NCBI RefSeq assembly: GCF_016865235.1
Contig: NZ_CP064030.1
Span: 2,542,001-2,606,000, forward strand
Reading direction: 5' to 3'
DNA length: 64,000 nt
Source: Dyella caseinilytica
GTDB lineage: Bacteria > Pseudomonadota > Gammaproteobacteria > Xanthomonadales > Rhodanobacteraceae
In this document: one piece after another, positions 8,066 through 14,516 of the stretch
How the letters are laid out: every line of letters begins with the position of its first letter
Position numbering within the stretch: the first letter of the stretch is position 1
Translations under genes and position numbers: made by a program
Notes under the pieces: generated by a model
The model's database searches: none
What the model was told of the DNA's origin: nothing
The model's input: the letters and a program-made list of their open reading frames with translations, nothing else

Positions 8066-9130
8066 CTAGTCGTTATCCTTGCCCTTGATGGTATGCATGG
8101 GACGACATTGGCCGCCATCACAGTCGATCAACACACTGTAGCTGCCACAAGCCGCTACAAACGTGGAACCGCCATTGGCTTGAACCGCACCGCAACCGAT
8201 TTGCGTTGCGGCGTCCTGAGCCATCGCCATGGAGGCGGTGCTGGCATCAGCCGTGGATGACGCTATCGGTGCAGCAGGCACGGCAGGCACGGCGGCGGCG
8301 GTCGGTTCAGGCGCTGTCGCAGGCACCTCGGATGTTGCGGACATCGGAGATGATGCTGGTGCCGCGCTATTTGCTTCAGTCATCGGCTGCGCTGGTTGAG
8401 GGGGCGTCGCGACAGCTCCTGTAGATGGCACTGGAACAGCGTTTGCCGCCGTCGCTACGATCTGGGCGCCTTCACCGCCTTGCATCCGATGTAACACTTC
8501 GGCGCGGTAGGCATCCAGTCCCTTGCCCACGATGCCTATCCAATCGTCATCGGTCGCCACCGCATGCTTGTCTTCAACGTGGGTGCTCACCACCACCGGC
8601 GCCCCGGCACCATTGAAGACGAGATCGGTCGCAATGTTGTCGCTGAGTGTGATGGCGAAGAAACCAGGGGTGAACCAAGCCCAGAACTGCTTGATATGAA
8701 CATCCACCACGAGCGGAGATGGGCCCGCATCGCCTGCGTCCTTTACCTGATAGCCAGCCTGTTGGAATGCCGCAGTAAGGTTCTCGCGAATAACGCTCTC
8801 TACGGTTTGCCCCTGCTGCAATAGAACATCGCCCAGCGCCTTGCCATAGGTATTGCGTTTGCGTGCAATGGCTTGCGCCTTAACGTCATCGGTCGCCTTG
8901 CCTACTCCACCGAAACCCAGCGATGGCGTGCTTGGATCGTCCGACCCATCCTCAAAAACGCGCTCGTCGGTGATCTTGCCAATTACTATCACAGGCTGTG
9001 CGCCTGTTGCTGTCGTCGCTGGCGCGACAATCGCCGGGCTCTGCAGCTTGATCTCGCTACGTGATGTGGCGCAGCCAGTCATCAGCAACGCCGCGGTCAG
9101 CACGACCGCAGTCAACAAATTCCGAAACAT
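8066..9130 (-). CDS. Putative lipoprotein, YajG-like N-terminal half, low-complexity Ala/Pro linker
   Basis: The 354-residue protein begins with a lipoprotein signal (MFRNLLTAVVLTAALLMTGC, with Cys20 after Met-Thr-Gly). Residues 50-210 form a folded domain (VIVIGKITDERVF, then a QGQTVESVIRENLTAAFQQA helix and SPLVVDVHIKQFWAWFTPGF), resembling YajG-type lipoproteins. Residues 225-300 are an Ala/Pro/Thr-rich linker. A small C-terminal part has four cysteines (IGCGAVQ, AACGSYSVLIDCDGGQC) and may form disulphides. It should sit on a periplasm-facing membrane leaflet. Its role is unknown. Confidence 0.65.
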   Translation of the reverse strand: MFRNLLTAVVLTAALLMTGCATSRSEIKLQSPAIVAPATTATGAQPVIVIGKITDERVFEDGSDDPSTPSLGFGGVGKATDDVKAQAIARKRNTYGKALGDVLLQQGQTVESVIRENLTAAFQQAGYQVKDAGDAGPSPLVVDVHIKQFWAWFTPGFFAITLSDNIATDLVFNGAGAPVVVSTHVEDKHAVATDDDWIGIVGKGLDAYRAEVLHRMQGGEGAQIVATAANAVPVPSTGAVATPPQPAQPMTEANSAAPASSPMSATSEVPATAPEPTAAAVPAVPAAPIASSTADASTASMAMAQDAATQIGCGAVQANGGSTFVAACGSYSVLIDCDGGQCRPMHTIKGKDND

Positions 9131-9280
9131 GTTTCCCCCTTTCCTGTGCAGTTCGGATAACTCCCATGCTCATGATAGCTACAAAAAACTGCGGGGAAAT
9201 CCGCGTCATGTTTTTGCGAATGCGCATATTCTTGCGACTCCTCGCGCAGGCCATTCAAAGATAGCTGGCAAGGTTACGCA

Positions 9281-9298
9281 GAAAAGTGTTCTGACCCC
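9281..9298 (+). repeat. RAYT end sequence, displaced copy at the left edge of RAYT copy 1
   Basis: GAAAAGTGTTCTGACCCC here is identical to the sequence that ends the intact RAYT gene (12520-12537). It also occurs at 10683-10700 and inverted at 11738-11755, and a variant lies at 12645-12662. In this copy it precedes the truncated transposase instead of following it, which marks a rearranged junction. Confidence 0.8.
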
Positions 9299-9305
9299 GT
9301 TGTTC

Positions 9306-9864
9306 CTACGTGAAGCCTGCGAGCAACAGCAATGCCTGATTCACGCTTATGTGCTTATGACTAATCATGTGCACCTGCTCGTTACGCCGAGCGCAACAGG
9401 ATCGCTTTCCCTTTGCATGCAGTCACTTGGTCGACGATACGTCACCTACTTCAACAGCACCTACCATCGCACCGGTACATTATGGGAGGGCCGCTACAAA
9501 GCGAGCCTTGTCGATAGTCAAATATATCTATTGACGTGTTACCGCTATATCGAACTGAATCCCGTAAGGGCAGCCATGGTTGTCGCACCCGAAGACTATC
9601 TGTGGACGAGCTTTCGCGCCAACGCACCCGGGGCGCACGACCCACTGATACATCCGCATGAGGAATACCTAAGGCTTGGGACCGATCCCGAACAACGCCA
9701 AGCTGCGTACCAAGCATTATTCAGAGAGGCCATCAGCGATGACCAATTGAATGACATCCGCGAACATCTTCAACAACAACGAGCACTAGGGACAAACCGC
9801 TTTCAAGCAGCTATAGAAGCGGAACTAGGCCGCGTCGCTCGAGTTCGTCCACCCGGCCGACCTA
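9306..9864 (+). pseudogene. REP-associated tyrosine transposase (RAYT), 5'-truncated copy cut by an IS
   Basis: From CTACGTGAAGCC (9306) to CCGACCTA (9864) this 559-bp stretch matches the intact RAYT at 11961-12519 with only a few substitutions and no indels. The first 39 residues of the transposase are missing. At the 3' end the gene is interrupted by an IS5-family insertion just before the last four codons; the missing end (AGAAAAGTGTTCTGA) is found beyond the IS at 10681. The TNHVHLLVTP motif is present, but the truncated N-terminus makes this copy inactive. The near-identity implies a recent duplication. Confidence 0.9.
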
Positions 9865-10680
9865 GGGCGTGTTAACACTATAGGCGTCTGATCTTATACT
9901 TAGGCGATGGAAATCACGGAAGAACAATTTCAACGGATCGAACACTGCTTGCCGCAACAACGCGGCAACGTCAGCATGACGAACCTGCAGGTGTTGAACG
10001 CGATCCTTTATGTTGCCGAGCATGGCTGCAAGTGGCGTGGCTTGCCAAAGCGTTTTGGCAATTGGCACACGATCTATACGCGGATGAATCGCTGGTCTAA
10101 GCACGGCGTGCTTGATCGCGTGTTCCAAGAGCTGCAACGTGAGCAGATCGTTCGCATCAAAATCGAAGCGGTCTCACTGGATAGCACCGTGGTCAAGGTT
10201 CATCCTGACGGTACCGGAGCGTTAAAAAAAACGGCCCCCAAGCCATCGGGAAATCGCGCGGCGGCTGGACTACCAAGATTCATATGGTTGCCGCGGATGC
10301 TCGAACAGCCCTGACATTTGCGCTATCTCCTGGGGAGGCGGGTGACGCACCGATGGGACGTGCTCTGCTGCAAAGTCTGGGATCGATTGACGAGCCGCTG
10401 CATGTATTGATGGACAAAGCTTACGAAGGTGATGAGACGCGCCAACTGGCACTCGACCTTGGCTTTATTCCCGTGGTTCCGCCTAAAAGCAATCGGCTCG
10501 AACCATGGGCGTATGATCGAGAAATGTACAAGCGCCGCAACGAAGTGGAGCGGCTATTCCGGCGCTTGAAAGGCTTTCGCCGCGTCTTTTCCCGATTCGA
10601 TAAGCTGGACATCGTGTTTCTCGGCTTCGTCCATTTCGCGCTCATCATCGATGGACTCAGGTGGTAGTGTTAACACGCCC
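9865..10680 (+). mobile_element. IS5-family element (IS427-like) with 14-bp terminal inverted repeats
   Basis: The 816-bp element is bounded by perfect 14-bp inverted repeats, GGGCGTGTTAACAC (9865-9878) and its complement (10667-10680). It is flanked by a TA duplication (9863-9864 and 10681-10682) inside a CTAG target, the behaviour of IS427-type IS5 elements. It carries a two-frame DDE transposase and has inserted near the 3' end of RAYT copy 1. Perfect ends and an apparently intact transposase suggest a recent, possibly active element. Confidence 0.93.
9907..10667 (+). CDS. IS5-family DDE transposase made by -1 frameshifting (orfA/orfB)
   Basis: OrfA (9907-10314) starts with MEITEEQFQRIEHCLP, a DUF4096-type N-terminal domain, and has the first catalytic Asp in VSLDSTVVKV. 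A run of eight A (10224-10231) is a typical slippery site: a -1 shift there joins GALKK to a frame reading GKSRGGWTTKIH and on into the second half. That half has the second Asp (VLMDKAYEGDETR) and the catalytic Glu in YKRRNEVERLFRRLKG. The full product is about 250 residues. Frameshifting is inferred from the A-run and the continuity of domains, as known for IS427-group elements. Confidence 0.88.
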
Positions 10681-10682
10681 TA

Positions 10683-10713
10683 GAAAAGTGTTCTGACCCC
10701 TTAGTCATGTTAG
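10683..10713 (+). repeat. 3' remainder of RAYT copy 1 with TTAGTCATG repeats
   Basis: After the IS, the end of RAYT copy 1 resumes (GAAAAGTGTTCTGACCCC, 10683-10700) followed by three short TTAGTCATG-like units. The same arrangement follows the intact RAYT at 12520-12590, showing that the copied unit included the downstream repeat. Confidence 0.75.
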
Positions 10714-10726
10714 TCATGTTAGTCCT

Positions 10727-11254
10727 TTAAAGGTGATCGGCACTGACAATCGAGTCGCCAGCTTTGAACTCAACAGGAATTTTGTATTTAGCCACGTACC
10801 GGTTCATTACATTTAAGAGTCTTCCCGGCATATCAACATCCTTACCAAATCCCATATTGCGCAATTTTCGCCCAGACTTTGTTTCAATCGGAATGATTGC
10901 CATCACGGTGCGCTCTTGTATTGCCCCAGAAGCCTGCACATTGATGACCCTTATTAAGCCGATTTCACTCCATAAAAGACTACGCCACACCCAACCGAGC
11001 AGCCTCCTAGAGATCCCAGCTTCGTCTACTATGACATCTGAATAGCCAAGAATCACAAATAGTCCAAGCGTAGAAAAAAATGGAACAAAAAGTAAAAAAC
11101 CTAAAATACCATATAGATACCCATGCTTTTGACCGGTATAGAGAGAGAGTGCAATAAGGGAAAAAATAAGTATTAAAAATATGGTGGAAAAAATTGGTAG
11201 GCTACCGTATTTAAATACGGTAGCCTTGGATACTTTTCTTTGCTCGTCGCTCAT
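10727..11254 (-). CDS. Small membrane protein, candidate immunity protein for the adjacent toxin-tip fragment
   Basis: The 175-residue protein has two or three N-terminal transmembrane segments (about residues 16-80: GSLPIFSTIFLILIFSLIAL, then GILGFLLFVPFFSTLGLFV). A cytosolic C-terminal half follows (DVIVDEAGISRRLLGWVW and VMAIIPIETKSGRKLRNMG). The DNA is visibly more AT-rich than its surroundings, a sign of transfer. It follows a fragment of a toxin C-terminus on the same strand, as immunity genes do. I do not recognise the family; the immunity role rests on context. Confidence 0.5.
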   Translation of the reverse strand: MSDEQRKVSKATVFKYGSLPIFSTIFLILIFSLIALSLYTGQKHGYLYGILGFLLFVPFFSTLGLFVILGYSDVIVDEAGISRRLLGWVWRSLLWSEIGLIRVINVQASGAIQERTVMAIIPIETKSGRKLRNMGFGKDVDMPGRLLNVMNRYVAKYKIPVEFKAGDSIVSADHL

Positions 11255-11321
11255 TATTTAGGTCTCTTTGCGCCGCATACCGGCACCCGGTTTCACCACT
11301 GATTATGTCCCATAATCAAGA

Positions 11322-11737
11322 TTATTTGTGCTGATTTACTGCCGAATTGGAGTCCGCGGCTATTCCTAGTGAACTTAGCACCCCGGTATAAGAATTGAAA
11401 AGTACGGTGCTTCCTCCTGTTTCACCTGCGGCTGCAACTAAAGCTTCACCGCTCAAAAGAGGAGCGGTCGCTCCGATGAAGGTTGAGTATCCAACATCCT
11501 TGAAAGGGTCTGTCTCCCCGTTTATTTCGTTGTTCAGGTAAGTTGAGGCGCCTGCAGTCAGTCCATCGCCTGTTACCAACAAACCTGTCTGTGCCGTGCC
11601 TGTAGCCAATGCACTCCATGAACCGGCCGCAGCATATCCGGCTAGCAAAGAACTACTCGCGCCAAGTCCCACGCCAGCAAGAGATCCAAAGGCTATGCCA
11701 TTAGGCACAGATCCCCATCCGCCACTTAAAAATCTAA
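11322..11737 (-). pseudogene. Orphan C-terminal fragment of a large secreted toxin
   Basis: The frame is open from a RAYT-derived stop at 11739 and has no proper start of its own. It begins RFLSGGWGSVPNGIAFGSLA and continues with Gly/Ala-rich segments (GVGLGASSSLLAGY, TYLNNEINGETDPF, LLSGEALVAAAGETGG), ending about 135 codons later. Such Gly/Ala-rich stretches are typical of the pre-toxin region of Rhs and CDI-type polymorphic toxins. It was evidently cut from a larger gene by the RAYT unit. Which toxin it came from cannot be told from this window. Confidence 0.5.
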
Positions 11738-12537
11738 GGGGTCAGAACACTTTTCGCACAAGCCCTGACGGTGTTGACCGACTCCATTTCTGCCTCATAA
11801 CCGCCAAGCTGCCATCTTGATCCTCTCCGGCAGCAATTTCCCTATGCCTCGCCAACCTCGTCTCGATATACCTGGCTTGCCGCAACATGTGATTCAACGC
11901 GGAAACAATCGACAACCGTGTTTTCTACGTGACCAAGATTACCGATGTTATCTGCAGTTACTACGTGAAGCCTGCGAGCAACAGCAATGCCTGATTCACG
12001 CTTATGTGCTTATGACTAATCATGTGCACCTGCTCGTTACGCCGAGCGCAACAGGATCGCTTTCCCTTTGCATGCAGTCACTTGGTCGACGATACGTCAC
12101 CTACTTCAACAGCACCTACCATCGCACCGGTACATTATGGGAGGGCCGCTACAAAGCGAGCCTTGTCGATAGTCAAACATATCTATTGACGTGTTACCGC
12201 TATATCGAACTGAATCCCGTAAGGGCAGCCATGGTTGTCGCACCCGAAGACTATCTGTGGACGAGCTTTCGCGCCAACGCACTCGGGGCGCACGATCCAC
12301 TGATACATCCGCATGAGGAATACCTAAGGCTTGGGACCGATCCCGAACAACGCCAAGCTGCGTACCAAGCATTATTCAGAGAGGCCATCAGCGATGACCA
12401 ATTGAATGACATCCGCGAACATCTTCAACAACAACGAGCACTAGGGACAAACCGCTTTCAAGCAGCTATAGAAGCGGAACTAGGCCGCGTCGCTCGAGTT
12501 CGTCCACCCGGCCGACCTAGAAAAGTGTTCTGACCCC
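11738..12537 (+). mobile_element. RAYT unit bounded by inverted end sequences
   Basis: The intact RAYT gene lies between an inverted copy (11738-11755) and a direct copy (12520-12537) of GAAAAGTGTTCTGACCCC, defining an 800-bp unit. The right copy also encodes the last codons of the gene (Arg-Lys-Val-Phe-stop). The left junction interrupts a toxin-tip gene. RAYTs are not known to move as classic IS elements, so the inverted ends here are noteworthy; mobility of the unit is inferred. Confidence 0.6.
11844..12533 (+). CDS. REP-associated tyrosine transposase (RAYT, Y1 transposase), intact
   Basis: The 229-residue protein starts MPRQPRLDIPGLPQHVIQRG, the usual RAYT N-terminus. It carries the HUH-type metal motif in LMTNHVHLLVTP, the SLGRRYVTYFNSTYHRTGTL block, LWEGRYKASLV and YIELNPVRAAMV. 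RAYTs are single-strand nucleases related to the IS200/IS605 TnpA and are linked to REP palindromes. The ATG at 11844 is chosen because it gives the family N-terminus. A second, damaged copy lies at 9306-9864. Confidence 0.92.
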   Translation: MPRQPRLDIPGLPQHVIQRGNNRQPCFLRDQDYRCYLQLLREACEQQQCLIHAYVLMTNHVHLLVTPSATGSLSLCMQSLGRRYVTYFNSTYHRTGTLWEGRYKASLVDSQTYLLTCYRYIELNPVRAAMVVAPEDYLWTSFRANALGAHDPLIHPHEEYLRLGTDPEQRQAAYQALFREAISDDQLNDIREHLQQQRALGTNRFQAAIEAELGRVARVRPPGRPRKVF

Positions 12538-12590
12538 TTAGTCATGGACCCCTTAGTCATGACCCCTTAGTCAAGACCCCTTAGTCAATA
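12532..12590 (+). repeat. Tandem repeat, four units of GACCCCTTAGTCA
   Basis: Four consecutive units of 14 to 16 bases (12532-12546, 12547-12560, 12561-12574, 12575-12590) share GACCCCTTAGTCA. They begin in the RAYT end sequence and probably arose by slippage or repeated end-joining during RAYT-linked rearrangement. Confidence 0.8.
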
Positions 12591-12598
12591 GTCAAAAA

Positions 12599-12658
12599 GC
12601 CGAGCTAGGACGCGTAGCGATCGTTCGCAAACAATGCCGGCCTAGAAAAGCACTCTGA
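12599..12658 (+). pseudogene. C-terminal remnant of a second, divergent RAYT
   Basis: Twenty codons read AELGRVAIVRKQCRPRKAL and a stop, aligned with the end of the intact RAYT (AELGRVARVRPPGRPRKVF). Its terminal DNA, GAAAAGCACTCTGACCCC, is the matching variant of the RAYT end sequence. It shows that another, older RAYT once lay here. Confidence 0.7.
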
Positions 12659-12678
12659 CCCCTTATTTGCGCATTCGA

Positions 12679-13038
12679 TCAGTACACCACGATGCGATAT
12701 CTCGCATCCTTGGCAACCGGGCGCAGTGACCTGCCCGACGGCCATAAATCCACCAGGCCATAGCGCGACAGGGTGTGCAGTGCCCGCGATACACGGCGGG
12801 ATTTCTTCCCTGTCTCGGCGGCCAATGCCGTGATCGAGGCCGGCCTGGTCTCGGCAATCGTGCGCAGCAGGGCGCGGTTTTCGTCACTGAGCACGTCCGC
12901 CGCCGCCTTCATCGACGTGAACCAGATTTTGGGGTCGCGCGCCTGCGGCCGGTAGTCACCGCGAGCAATGGCAAGCACGCGTTCGCGCAGCTTTGCTTGC
13001 GGCATGACGCCTATCGCGATGACTTTCGTGGCCTTCAT
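12679..13038 (-). CDS. HVO_A0114-type winged-helix protein, probable solitary antitoxin
   Basis: The 119-residue protein begins MKATKVIAIGVMPQAKLRER. It has a conserved block IWFTSMKAAADVLSDENRAL and then a helix-turn-helix (SITALAAETGKKSRRVSRAL) with a wing (GLVDLWPSG). This resembles the HVO_A0114 DNA-binding family, which often forms the antitoxin of a TumE/TumA-type pair. No intact toxin gene precedes it; upstream in another frame only a short unrecognised tail remains. It is therefore either an orphan antitoxin or a simple regulator. Confidence 0.6.
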   Translation of the reverse strand: MKATKVIAIGVMPQAKLRERVLAIARGDYRPQARDPKIWFTSMKAAADVLSDENRALLRTIAETRPASITALAAETGKKSRRVSRALHTLSRYGLVDLWPSGRSLRPVAKDARYRIVVY

Positions 13039-13149
13039 GGCATTGCGCCCCATTTCATCATGACTGGCCAAACACAAAGCGGAACCTGGAGCCGTTATCG
13101 CGGCAAACCGCCAATGAGAAACAGCGCAAGACAGATGCTTTCAAAGATG

Positions 13150-13563
13150 CTACTGAAAGAGGATCGGAACACCTTTCCGAATACTTTTTTCAGCTAGACC
13201 ACGAAGCCGATCCACCAAAGGCTCTCCATCTACATCAAAAAAGCAGTCGAGTAAGCTCTTTGGTTTCAAACCAAGCGAAGAAGCCACCTTCCCCTTCCAT
13301 GGAGAGTTAAATTCCACCGGCGGCAACTCACTCAAGGCCTTCCCTATCAGGTCGAACTCGCCAATAAGGCGCGAGGCTTCTTCGGGAGACCATTCACCAT
13401 CACTGTCATGATGACTTACCAGTGTTGGGCATCGACTTCCACGCTCTCCTTCCTCCACCGCAGCAATAACCGCGTCCCTGAAGAAATTGAAATCTGCGTA
13501 AGAACCCACCTCAACGCCGTCAATCTCTTCGTCGCCGTCAAATGCGCACAAGTAAAGGCCCAT
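13150..13563 (-). CDS. Immunity protein, Imm70-like
   Basis: The 137-residue protein opens MGLYLCAFDGDEEIDGVEVG followed by SYADFNFFRDAV, a pattern I associate with the Imm70 family of polymorphic-toxin immunity proteins. It is acidic and cytosolic, with no signal peptide. Its ATG overlaps the TGA of the preceding small gene (TGATG), and that gene follows an orphan toxin tip, so the three form a displaced toxin/immunity module. The family name is from memory. Confidence 0.6.
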   Translation of the reverse strand: MGLYLCAFDGDEEIDGVEVGSYADFNFFRDAVIAAVEEGERGSRCPTLVSHHDSDGEWSPEEASRLIGEFDLIGKALSELPPVEFNSPWKGKVASSLGLKPKSLLDCFFDVDGEPLVDRLRGLAEKSIRKGVPILFQ

Positions 13564-13814
13564 CAGTAGTTCTCCCTTGCCACAGACTTGCCGCACTTCT
13601 TTATCAGCTCGTTTAGGGAATCGTCGAAGACGCACGCTTCTGGAACGCGCAAAATTAGCTGCATACCTTTTTCGACAGCCCTAAACGCAAGCAACCGTAT
13701 CTGATAGGTGGATCTAAGTCGCGTCACATTCTTGATCAAGTACATCCTGTTGAATGCCTCTGCATCAGGCATTGCACTCCGAGCAACTTGGTGTTTTGTA
13801 ACTTTAACTTCCAT
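13563..13814 (-). CDS. Small protein of a displaced toxin/immunity module
   Basis: Starting at the ATG at 13814, the 83-residue product begins MEVKVTKHQVARSAMPDAEA and ends KKCGKSVARENY. A GAGG eight bases before this ATG overlaps the end of the orphan toxin tip (TGA at 13825-13827), so translation of the two is likely coupled. It overlaps the Imm70-like gene by one base. Size, position and strand suggest an immunity protein or part of one. No family is recognised. Confidence 0.5.
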   Translation of the reverse strand: MEVKVTKHQVARSAMPDAEAFNRMYLIKNVTRLRSTYQIRLLAFRAVEKGMQLILRVPEACVFDDSLNELIKKCGKSVARENY

Positions 13815-13824
13815 AACAGTCACC

Positions 13825-14253
13825 TCAATACGGCAAGGGTTGAACAGACACTCCCCAGTTATTGAGGTAGTTCTGGAAAGTTGGATTGACCGGTCGGCTT
13901 GTATAGATCGTCAACGGCGTATCGTTAACAAGCGCCCCATATGTCTGCAACCTCAGTTGATAAGAAGAGTCGAGCGTACTAGATCCAGTCTTGATCTCTG
14001 CAAGACCATCTGCATTCAAACCATCGTAAATCGTACTCACCAGATCACCACTGGCCGTGTACTGAGCTGGACCTACGATTACCTGGAACGCCGCGCTGTT
14101 TACTTGATCTGGCGTTGGGGTAAAAGGAACCTTCCCTGTTGAATTCAACGTTGCAAGCTGCTGAGCCTCGGCTGCTTGACCACTGACCAACTGCGACGGA
14201 GATCCAGATCCACCTGCCGTCGCATCAACTGCACTGTTTGGAACAACAAAAAT
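13825..14253 (-). pseudogene. Orphan Rhs toxin tip with restriction-endonuclease-like fold
   Basis: The open frame runs from a TGA at 14254-14256 to the TGA at 13825 and lacks a plausible start (only a TTG at 14190). The C-terminal part has IYDGLNADGLAEIKTGSST, then YQLRLQTYGALVNDTPLTIY and TSRPVNPTFQNYLNNWGVSV. The D...EIK pattern and the TSRPVNP block are those of REase-fold toxins found at Rhs C-termini. Its first codons, VVPN, are encoded by 13 bases identical to a site in rhs1 (14963-14975), so it looks like a displaced former tip of that gene, followed by its own immunity genes. Confidence 0.7.
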
Positions 14254-14282
14254 TCAGGGCATTTACGCAGTACGTCAACGCA

Positions 14283-14516
14283 CTACTTCGGCCTCTTCCA
14301 TGCCTTGGGCCAATCGTTGAAATGCAATACTTCCTTTGCATCAATGAATAAGGTGAAGAGCGGCTCGTCTGGAAAATTATTCATGCGCAACTTCCAGTCC
14401 GAAGAGGACGCCTTTGCTTCATAAGCAAAGGCGCCTTGATGGCATTTCGACCACTCAACGTCAACATGGTCATAACGAGAGACATCTTCCCAGTTGTCTT
14501 GCTTAGAAAAGTTCAT
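14283..14516 (-). CDS. Probable immunity protein of Rhs1
   Basis: The 77-residue product begins MNFSKQDNWEDVSRYDHVDV and has DWKLRMNNFPDEPLFTLFID near its C-terminus, ending in WPKAWKRPK. Its ATG overlaps the rhs1 stop codon (ATGA), so it is translationally coupled to the toxin, the standard position for a cognate immunity gene. No signal peptide or membrane segment is visible, which fits a toxin acting in the cytoplasm. The family is not recognised. Confidence 0.7.
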   Translation of the reverse strand: MNFSKQDNWEDVSRYDHVDVEWSKCHQGAFAYEAKASSSDWKLRMNNFPDEPLFTLFIDAKEVLHFNDWPKAWKRPK

